Source: Antedon mediterranea (Eukaryota > Echinodermata > Crinoidea > Comatulida > Antedonidae). Taken from it: 64,000 bases of DNA. The DNA lies in assembly GCF_964355755.1 (NCBI RefSeq), contig NC_092675.1, positions 6,420,312-6,484,311 of the forward strand. Reading direction: 5' to 3'. The position numbers and the translations under genes are program-made. The notes beneath the pieces were generated by a model. The model had not been told where the DNA came from, did no database searches, and was given only the letters and a program-made list of their open reading frames with translations. Of this stretch, positions 35,605 to 46,000 are shown one piece after another (within the stretch, counting starts at the first letter, position 1; each line of letters starts with the position of its first letter).

Positions 35605-35676
35605 GCCCCAACTAAGACTCGAACCCGAAACCTTCCGCTTGATATGCAGATGTCCTAATCATTAGACCACTGGGGC
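35605..35676 (-). pseudogene. tRNA-like pseudogene (anticodon-position ATC)
   Basis: Read on the minus strand, the 72 bases fold as a full cloverleaf: acceptor GCCCCAG/TTGGGGC (7 bp), D-arm GTC/GAC, anticodon stem TCTGC/GCGGA with 7-base loop ATATCAA, and T-arm TCGGG/CTTAG with loop TTCGAGT. The internal promoter boxes resemble those of tRNA-Glu/Asp genes. Against a working gene: the T stem has a C-A mismatch and G-U pairs, and the D loop lacks the GG pair (ATGATTAG). It may also be the head of a SINE. An ATC anticodon would be unusual for an aspartate tRNA. Confidence 0.55.
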
Positions 35677-36118
35677 TTTCATGGTATTGTTCAAACTCGA
35701 TCTCTCTCATCGTGAATGTGTAACTGATATGGATTTAAAATTATCCGAAATAAAGGTAGAACAGAAAGTTTTTAAAATATATACATTTTCTGGCTGGATT
35801 CTGTGAAGTCAGTGAAGTAGTAGAAATGTTTTTGCAATTAATTATTCTAATGAATTTTTTTAATAATGCTATATTATATAGTTTAATTTAATATACTAAT
35901 ATATATTGAGGGTTTGTATTAAATTTGTCACTAATGTGTAACTGTATAGAACAATTGTCTTTCAGCTTTTAATAAATATTAGATATTTTTAAATATTTTT
36001 AAATCTTTATTTCATTGCAATTATTTGACTTTTTGTTTTTAAGCAACAAAACTACTTCAATTTCTTAAAAAACTCCAGAACCAAATCTGATGTAATTGAA
36101 ATAGGGGATAAGAATTCA

Positions 36119-36277
36119 AAATGTGTCTACACTATCAAACTTTATGTGACAACAAAAATGTGATGTGCCCATATATGGACATGATGATGTCATATCACTA
36201 CCATATTTGGGCATATCACGACCATTTCGGCACATCACACTTTTTTGTCAAAGTAGTTTGATAGTGTAGACAAAGCT
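36119..36277. mobile_element. MITE family A copy 6
   Basis: Left end TGTGTCTACACTATCAAACT (outermost bases altered), right end TTTGATAGTGTAGACAAAGCT followed by TAA. Internal arms GATGTGCCCATATATGG and GGGCATATCACGACC. Confidence 0.83.
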
Positions 36278-37575
36278 TAACATGAAATGTTCCGTATGGC
36301 TGCCACAAATCAGCATATAAAGCCAGTTTAAAGCTGTACATGCAGTTTTCATTTATTCATTGTATTGAGGGAGAGGTGGCAAAATGATAAGGGATATCAT
36401 GCTAGCATGCCAGAGGCATTGGTTCGGAACTTGTCAAACTTGCTTGTATCCCGAGGCATGATATTTTATTCTCATTGCCCCATCCTTCTGAATCTGATGA
36501 GAAGTAAAGCTGTTGGTCCTGCATATATACATTGCACATGTCCACAATAAAGAGCTTACCATATTTAAAAAGAGTAGGGCAACGTCTTTGGCATTGCAGA
36601 TATGGTATGGTGTTTAAATGTTCTCAACTTTAGCTCCACCTTCTTAGATGTGCCCCTCCCTAATATTATGTGCCCTTCTCAACATCAAAATCAGTACACC
36701 CTTATTTTGTAACTGTATAATCTTCAAACAAAAAGAAAGAGCAAGACAAGTTTGAAATGTCCTTTTAATTATTTACATTCAACATATATTTACATACGAA
36801 TGTACTGTACTTACTGTAAATATTTGATTTAGATACATATAATAGTAATATTTAATATAGTACACTTAACAAAATTGAGAGGCAGAACAATGTAAACATC
36901 ATAATATGGTATTAATATTTTCTTTAAAAAATGACATAATTCTATGTAAACTAGTAAAATTATCATGAAAGAAATTACGCCCTTTTTGTTCGAAATAAGC
37001 ATTTAATTTTAATTTTAGAAGAATTAAAACCCAACGTCATGATTTAACATTGTAAATAAAATGTATTCTATATTAAAGGGACAGTACAATGTACAAATAC
37101 CACTAATAAAAACCAAGGTACGGTAATAACAAATACATCTTTTTAAAATTGAATTTTGAAGGAACAATGGCCATATTAATCAAACTCTCCCTGAACTGGG
37201 CATTCTTGGTCTGGTGGCTCAAAATGTGTTTTTGTAGATATTATACAATTTAATTAAAAGATACTGTACTGTATTTTCGATTTTTATTCTTAATCTTAAA
37301 AAGGGACAGTACAATGTACATACCACTATAAACAATTGACATACAGTATAAATAAATAATACAAACTTTTTAAAATTGAATTTTAAGGAACAATATTCTT
37401 GAGCTGGTTGAATATGTCTGGTTTTTAAGTTTGTAGATATAAAAGAATTTCAGGATATTATGATTGTTTTCAGAAAGTCTGGTTTCAAGAGAGTTGACTG
37501 TAAATTGTCATTATATTACATTATCTCGGGCATTATCTGTAATCTTCAAGGATACTTTTGTTATTCCTATGTTAA

Positions 37576-37694
37576 GCCCGGTCTACACTATCAAACTTTA
37601 TGTGACAAAAAAAAATGTGATGTGTCCATATATGGACAATGGACATATCACTATCATATTTTGGTGTATCACTACTAGTTTGATGGAGTAGAGT
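37576..37694. mobile_element. MITE family A copy 7
   Basis: Flanked by TAA on both sides; left end GCCCGGTCTACACTATCAAA. The right end TAGTTTGATGGAGTAGAGT is partly decayed and the centre is shortened. Confidence 0.75.
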
Positions 37695-40682
37695 TAAGAC
37701 AAAGTGGATGGAATAGTCAATGCCCAGTGTTTCTTAAGGGACACATAACAACATGAATAATGAACAGCCTATGGTATCTGGCAATATAAATAGAATACTG
37801 TGATACAATGAATAATACTACTGTAATTTTATAACGGAAAGTACCTTGTCAATGGCTTTAAAGCCCCGTTTCCATAGAATTGCTACCATGCCGCATAATA
37901 ATCAGTCCAAAGTTATACAACCATTCACACAATGCAGCAGCAGCAATATGCATAGTGATGCTATGGTAACCAGCTTTAACTTGATTATTTAACTACTGCA
38001 AAGTTTCTTGGCATTATGAAAAAAGTTAATTGGTCAGATGTTTTACACTACTACCCTTACATATTAATGTTTGTACTGAATACTTAATAAAATTGAGAAC
38101 GCTAGCGAAAAGTCCCACCAGAGAGTATCCAGTACAATTTCAGGGAAACATCTAACCAATCCATGATTCTTATATATTACTATTGAGGTATAATTTATAT
38201 ATTTATACCTCCATGCTTATACAGAGTTACAACTGTAAACCATGGAGGTACGTAATGCTGAAATTCTATAAAACCCTGAACATGCCTTCAAAGAAAAAAA
38301 AAGGTACCCAAAATTATCCAATAATTACCTCAAACAAATTGAATATTAGTTGATTAATGGACAACTTAATACACAAATAACATTTTACATAATGACCATC
38401 TTCATACAAAAGTAGCTTTTTTAAAGATTCTTTTCAAAACACACACAAAAAAACCTCTTTTTGTTGTTAAAATTAGTATTTTTCTTTCTTTTAAAAAAAA
38501 CAGGATTACAATTTTAAATAAACATCATTATCCAGATGTAAGACTATGAAAATTAAAACTTGTTTTAAATTATATTAAAAAACATAAGAGAATTATCGAA
38601 CACCTTTTTTTTATATAGTACACATCTGTGATATGAAATAGTTAACAATTATGCTAATAATTCTTAATTCTCAACATTTTGCATGTAATTACAATATTTT
38701 AAACCCTTGAAACAACCGTTTACACAGACAACAAAAAATGATACGTACAGGTAATATGAACATTACTTCAATTTAAAAACTTAAAATGAAATTTAAAAAT
38801 GTTTTTATTTACAAAATGTTAATAAGCACCATTAATATTATTACGTAATTCATTCAAATAACTATGTTGTTTTGTTTTTATGGATCATTGCAGCATACGC
38901 TTCAGTACATGATAACAAGAGTACAACATTCCCTTTAATAATAATATCCTGGATTACAGAGCCTAATGTTGTGAAACCACCAAGCACTCAACATTATTAC
39001 CCCAGTCATTTTTTTTTGGATCAAACACGTATGGAAACACTCCCATAATTCAGCCAGTAATCAGCGCAAAGTTGTGTCTTGATCTAACTGGTACCCATTT
39101 ATACAAATTGGAAGTTAATTATGTGTTACATCTAAAAAGCGTTGCATGTTTCTTACATGCCTGAAATCCAATATTGTACAGACTAATGTAACTGAGGTGG
39201 ACAAAGCTAAATATGTAACTCATCGACGGCGACATTGAGAAAGGGGTGCCCAAGTATTGACAATTTTGTAGCTTGGTGCAATAATTCCAACTCATGTGTG
39301 AAAATGAAATTGTACTGACGTGAAAGCCAGATCATAAAAGTACACCTTAGCCACAATCATGAATAGGCCTATAGTCATTTTAAAACCATGGATACACAAC
39401 ACTACACAATTGTAAGCGATAATATTGAGGTTCAGCCTATACCTTTAGGGGTGGGTGTTTTAATCAAATATTTCCTAATAATCTGTTATACTGAATGTAC
39501 ATTCTGGCATCATGATATATTCTGTATCAAATAATTAAAAAAAAAAATATTTGGCATAAGCTAAGCGTATAACAATATAGGTTCAAAAGAAATAATTTAC
39601 TTTTCGTATTTAATTTAAATAATTTAGAAAGTATAATGAATATTATAATGGTACTTTATCTCAGCTACAGCAACTTGTTTACCAGGTGCCGTTTGCAAGA
39701 TTTTGAATAGCGAAGGTCCAGTGGCTGTATATATTATTTAAACTAATCAACCCCAACCCCTATCTATTAAAGTATATACCACTTGAGGGATATCCTTAAA
39801 CATGTTTTTGCTTAAGAGAAATACAATTTTCTGGTAATATCCCACATTTGTTAGATTGGTGAATGCCGACTCTGGGCCTAATAAAAAGTGCTGAGCTTCT
39901 ACTGTTCTTTTGCATGTATTTTATAGATATAGATTCTCATTTACCACCAGTTGAAATTGGTTAAAAATTGCAATAAAAAAGATTGGTCATTCTAGCATAC
40001 TTAGTACTGGCAGCCATTTTAAATTATTCCAACCTACAGTACTCATTTATTTCAATATCTTAGATTAGTTGTGCAAAAAGGTGGTAGTTACACAGATACA
40101 AAATATTGCAAATATAAAAATCATATTTACAGGACAATAAAAAAGATGACAAGATTTTAAAAAACAATGTCAATGCAATTAAATACTTTTGTGACCAGAA
40201 TATTATTTTCGGAGTTTTGGTCACATATTAGAATCCCTTTAACTAAATAATAGCTAATTAATTGGCAAAAGTAAGTGGTCTCTAATCGGAGGTTATCATT
40301 GACATAAAACCAATTTAAATTTACCAGATATAATAATATTGTTTGGTAAAAAAAAATATATATATTTCTAAAATTTCTTTCCATCTTGCAATCCTTTCTC
40401 AAATTAAAACACCAACAAATATATTAGTAATTTCAATGTTTTCAATAAGAGCACCAAAGTATACTGGCTATAGTTGTTGAGCTAATTGACATAATCACTC
40501 GGACAAAGAGGATGCCAAGGCGCCCATTTATGGTGATATCAGTTCACAAGTTATTATAATATAATATTATATTTGATCGTAATGTGACCGAAAGTTATCA
40601 CAATTATTAAAAAAAAATGTCTTTCCTTGTCTTTGCTTATCTGACATTGACATCAATAGTTCTTAAATGCACCTCCAAAATT

Positions 40683-40813
40683 AGGCTCAGTTCCCACTTG
40701 GACCCAACACAACGACTTATGCAAGCGAGTTGACCAATCACAAGCAGCAATTCAGATGACTTACTGGTGGGTGACTTATGCCTTTGTGTTGGGTACAAGT
40801 GGGAACCAAGCTT
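40683..40813. mobile_element. Small inverted-repeat element
   Basis: Left end CTCAGTTCCCACTTGGACCC with CCAACAC is mirrored by GTGTTGGGTACAAGTGGGAA at the right. The centre is about 80 bases, without an ORF. Looks like a MITE; family not identified. Confidence 0.6.
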
Positions 40814-41155
40814 TAAAAAGGAAAAAATGTAAAATACTTTTAAATAAAATAATAATTGCTTGAACAATTGCACCATGAATACAATAATAAATTACAGGAT
40901 AGAATACTACCGTCATCTCTTAATTAGTAGTAGTACCAATCACATAAGAAATTCAATACAGATGACTCACTAAAATATATATTTACATTAAAATAAATAT
41001 GAAAAATATATATAATTTTCAAAAAGAAAAAAGATGGAAATGTTGTATCAAAGCACAATGCAAAGGAGTATAAAATTGCATTGATGATATGGATTATGAA
41101 AATTTATTTTCATTTTTTTCTACATATTTTGCATTGATTTTGGCCACTCTTATTA

Positions 41156-41312
41156 AGCTCTGTGTACACTATCAAACTAGTTTGACAGGAAAGTGGTATG
41201 TGCCCAAATATGGTAGTGATATGTTAAAATATGGTAGTGATATGATGCCATCATGTCCATATAGGAACATCACAATTTTTGTCACATAAAGTTTGATAGT
41301 GTAGACAGAGCC
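41156..41312. mobile_element. MITE family A copy 8
   Basis: Flanked by TTA on both sides; ends AGCTCTGTGTACACTATCAA and TTTGATAGTGTAGACAGAGCC. Internal CCCAAATATGGTAGTGATAT present. Confidence 0.85.
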
Positions 41313-42209
41313 TTAGATTGATTAAAAAAAAACAAGAAACCTAGAGGTATATATCCCTACTAAACTGGACACTATTGGGCTGGCCCAGAAAGTTTAGTTT
41401 CCCAGAAATTCTGTATTGTTTATTCATTGTATTCAGTGTATGTAGGAAAGAATTTGGCACCACTTAAACAGTAAGAAAATATTGGTTTTGGGAAGAATTA
41501 TGGATTTTATTAATTACAAAGAGTTGACTGTATGACTGAACAATATTTTAAAATTCCTTTAAAAAAATGGCTTACTCCATTTTATGCACAATATTGGATA
41601 AATGTTGGTCAAAATGTCACATTATTTTTGATATTTCATATTTAGATTTCAATTTTAGATTGCCTTGTTTCACAGGCATGCAAATAAAAAATCTAAAAGA
41701 AAGCTTAAAAATGCATTTTTGAACCTCTCTACTTCCTTGAAACACATGTTTCAATGGTTAGTGTCACCTTGTGGATCACTAACAAATTATTTGTTTCTTA
41801 GCTTACATTTTCCTTTCATTTTTCTTATCTGAACACTCAACTTAGAAATTCTATACATTAAAATTTAATTTTATACAAAAGATTTTTTTTTTTAAAAAAT
41901 AAATTGTTAAAATAATATTTATACCATAAATAAGCTTAAACAAACAGTAACGAATAAATAAATTTCAAGCATACCTTGTAGCAAAAATTAAAATTAATAA
42001 AATTGTTTGTTTTTAAAGGAAATATGAATTAAAAAAATTTCCTATTAAGTATTAGGTAATGTGGCACATTACAACATGAATTAGCTACCAAAAAATTGGC
42101 TAAATACGTTTGCTTTTGTTACATATCCAGGCCAGTATCCAGGGGTGTCAAAGTTCTAACAAACCCCCAAGTGCTCTTTTTCTTAAGCTAGAGACTAGCA
42201 GTAACATTG

Positions 42210-42510
42210 ATGATAATTATAACAATAGTTCATTCTTATATAGCACATATAAGCAAGCTCTCAATGCGCTGCACATTATTAACCTGATCATCAAAAATAA
42301 AAAATGTAGGGAAACATACTCCCATAATAATGCAGCTAGTAATCAGTGCAAAGTTGTTTCTTGATCTAACAGGGTACCCATTTTATACACCTGGGTGGAG
42401 AGAGGCAAATGTATCTTAAGTGTCTTGCCTAAGGATACAAGCATTGTGGCGAGAGTTGGATTCACGATCTAACGATCAGTAATCTAACGTCCAACACAAT
42501 GAGCCACACG
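42210..42510 (-). mobile_element. SINE-like repeat E copy 2
   Basis: Contains CTTATATAGCACATATAAGC, AGTGCAAAGTTGTTTCTTGA, GTACCCATTTTATACACC, GGGTGGAGAGAGGCAA and GTGTCTTGCCTAAGGATAC, matching 33640-33930 in the same order. The B-box-like end is degraded. Confidence 0.6.
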
Positions 42511-42524
42511 CCTTCACATGCTTA

Positions 42525-43004
42525 CAGTAACTTATGATGATTTTTTCCCCTTTTGTGGAAAAAAGGGGCCTGTAAAAATATTGATATACTGACCCAATTG
42601 TAGATTATTACATGGGTGGGAAGGTACTCTGGTTTGAACTCGAAGATGTGTAAAACCTGTATAACCGTGACACCATGTTTAAACGTTACTTATGACAATT
42701 TCTGCCACTTTTTGTGAAAAAAAGTTCCCTGTAAAAATCCTTGCTACAGACTGCTATACTGACGCAATCACTTGTGTGGGAAGGTACACTTGCTTAAAAT
42801 TGAAGATCTGTAAAACCTGTATAACCGTGACACCATGTTTAAAAGTTACTTCTGACAATTTCTGCCGCTTTTTGTGGAAAAAAGGTGCCCTGTAAAAATC
42901 CTTGCTACAGACTTGATATACTGGCCCAATCACTTGTGTGGGAAGGTACACCTGCCTGAACTCGAAGATTTGTAAAACCTGTATAACCGTGACACCATGT
43001 TTAA
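42525..43004. repeat. About 160-bp tandem repeat, three copies
   Basis: Copies run about 42525-42685, 42686-42843 and 42844-43004. Each has AAAACCTGTATAACCGTGAC followed by ACCATGTTTAAA, TTCTGCC..CTTTTTGTG, CCCTGTAAAAATCCTTG and GTGGGAAGGTAC. The first copy is more diverged than the other two. The array ends about 50 bases from the stop codon of the receptor-like gene, so it probably lies in its 3' UTR. Confidence 0.85.
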
Positions 43005-43055
43005 ACTTAACGTTAAAAACAAGGACGTGGAATAACATCCTTGACCGACAAACGA

Positions 43056-46000
43056 TTATAACGTTATTTCTGCCATTCTTGAAGTTCCTTCTTCATCCTC
43101 GTCATCTGCTTGCATTTGTGCTAATAATGGCCTATTGAAAAAATCAAATGGTTTAATAATAGCACCATAACAAATGCAAAAATAAGGAAACAAAATTCAA
43201 AACAAGTTTACTAAAGCTCCTTCTACACTATCAAACTAGTTTGACAAAAAAAGTGTGATGCACCCAAATATGGTAGTGATATACCCAAATGGTAGTTTGG
43301 AATCTGTTTGGGCTTTAGCCTATTCTCATTCCTGGTTATTTTTACATTGATGACCGAATAAATATTATTATTATATGACATCATCATGTCCATGGGCACA
43401 TCACATTTTTTTGTCATTTAATGTTTGATAGTGTAGACAGAGCTTAAGGTGGTTCTTTGATATTTATTGATTCATGATCTGGAATAAAATCAGATTATCA
43501 CCAAATATCGGAAACGAAAAGCAGTTAAAAATGTGTTAAAGATGTCAAGCTGACAATCTCATAAACAAAGCTAAAGACGTTTAGTGATCGCTCATTTTCC
43601 ATAGCTGGATCAAAAATCTTGAACAATTTGTCGAGTAACATTTGGATGACTATAATCAGTTTAAAAAAAACTTTTATTTCAACCAATGCTATGACTGATT
43701 ATGAGCTTACCGTCTTTATTCAAATAAATGGCATGCTTCGAATAAGTGCCATGGTTTGAATAAACGCCTCCCTCAAATAAACGCCACCAATAGAACATCA
43801 TTTTGAATAAACGCTCCCCTCGAATAAATGCCCTGGAGCCTTTATTTATTTTCTTGAATAAATGCCTCGCCACATGCATGTATACACAATAATGTATTAC
43901 AACACATTTCTATTTGTAGTAGAATTCATTGACTGACATGATCTACAATTTACAAAGACTTTTGATACAATTTGTACTGTATTTTATCACTTTTCCCGAA
44001 TAAACGCCTCCCTCATATAAATGCCCTTCCTAAAAAAGTAAAAACATAACATTCTTACCTATCTGCGCGACGTGCCCGACGTATGTGCATATATCTATAT
44101 TGTTTATATCCTATCAAAATTAGCAGAAATACTAGTACTAAAAAGGCAGTGGCCATGAATATGGCTGCAGCTACTTCGTTTAAACCATTCTTAGCTGGTT
44201 CATCAATTTCAACATCGTCAATTCTGTTCCTTGTAGTTACATTTTGAGAGTCAACCACCATACCAGAGCACACATCGGTAGTGATATCTAAAACAAGTAA
44301 AATTTATTTTTTTAAAGATCGAAATAATCTTTCAAATTGTTTTTATTAAATTAAAAGAATAAGATACATAATTTGATAGAAATACAGATCTTTACTGTTT
44401 ATCAACATAGTAGAGCTGAATGCATTTTTTGGTTGGCTAGCAACCATGCAGCGCCTTCTATCGTCATGACATCACACCGTGATACCCTATAGGATACAAG
44501 ATGTAATACAGAATCTGAACCCCTCGATATTTAAGAAAAGCAACCTATAAGGAGACACTGTCATGTGAAATGAAAAAGGAAAAATATGTTTTAATATTAT
44601 GTTCACATTAAGGGGACACCTCTATTAAGGAAAATTTTGTTGGGTCCCAAAGGAATCCCCAAAAACATGAAAAATGAATCGGACTTTGAATAGGTTATTT
44701 TATAGTTTTAATATTAAAGTTAATCACATAAAAAAATATACATACAATACATATTATACATATACATACATATAAAAAGACAAAATAAATGTTTAAATTC
44801 AACCAAAAACACATTGGCTAGCAGTCAATTTGACTATATTTTGCTTTAAATTAGTTTTTTCAGGTAAATAAATTTGTTTTCAATCCAATTTTTGGTCAAA
44901 GTGGATAACCACTGTGTGACATTAAAATGGCATATTCAACACAAACTTTTTAAAGAATTATTTTTTCAGGGGGCAATACATCTTTAATGGGTTTGTATAT
45001 CTCAGGAATTGGTTTGTCAAAATGTTAAATCAATGTTTTAAAAATTAACACGTTACCTGGATAAACTCTTAGAATAGACACAAAGGTATGATTTGTTTTG
45101 CTACGGCACTCAAGATATACTGACAAGGTTAATTCTTTAAAGGGCACCATAAAGTAACCAGAACCATTGACAGGATTTTCTTGCTCTTTTCCATCATAAT
45201 ACTGATGAGTAATGGTACAGTTGACATTTTTTATAAATATCTGCCATTCAATTAAGGTGAAGTGATCTACGTTAACTACTGCACATAATTGCAAATAGAT
45301 GAAATCTGTGAAAATGAAAAGAAAGAATATGTTAATATCTTATCTTTGCCAAGTAAGACAATTTTCATATGGTATATGTTTTTTAAAATTATAACATATT
45401 TAAGTAAGTTAATTTATGTCAATAGAGAGGTTTCGCAATGCTACGAAGTTTTCCTAAGGCATTAAAAATCTGTTTCGCATGGCAACAATATTGAGGGCGC
45501 CGTCTAAAATATGACTGCGGTGAATTTGAGCGAAGCGCAGGTACGTGTTGCTTGGATGCCTAGGCTATTTATCAAAATTAACCTAGCATTTTAGTAAATT
45601 ACTTTTTTAGTAAATTGCTTTCAATAAATATATAATAATCATGAATCATTCCTGATTCAAATGCAAAATGTGCAAAATACATTAAGAACTATACTCGTTT
45701 TGTAGTTACGAATATGACTGGTGATATTTGTCAACACGAATACGCCTTACGAATATGAAGTGGGGATCAGTTGAAAAGTTTCACAAATGTGTGATTGTAT
45801 CTGTTTTCGTTATCGTATTCGTAAGGTTGCAAAACCTCCCCACAGTCATTACGAATAAAGTAACACTAGTTTAAGATAAACAATCAAAGGAATTATACCT
45901 GATTCAACAATAAAATGTGTATAACCATTGGTACACACAATCTCATCACTACTTGAAGAGCCTACATAAATGGAAGAGTGGTTCAAAATTAATTCAAAAT

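Larger units (their letters stand above)
34981..43055. other. 8-kb stretch without coding exons
   Basis: Starts with the PNKP 3' UTR, then repeat D copy 2 and a tRNA-like pseudogene (separate entries), MITE family A copies 6, 7 and 8, and a small inverted-repeat element at 40683-40813. From about 36745 to 42100 it is AT-rich, with no ORF above about 80 codons. Because the receptor-like gene on the minus strand ends at 43056, part of this could be its 3' UTR, with TTTATT motifs (AATAAA on minus) at many places, but the extent cannot be fixed from sequence alone. Confidence 0.5.

Noticed and set aside
36365-36550. 61-codon plus-strand ORF after MITE copy 6
   Set aside because: Short, no domain, no supporting signals; likely chance.
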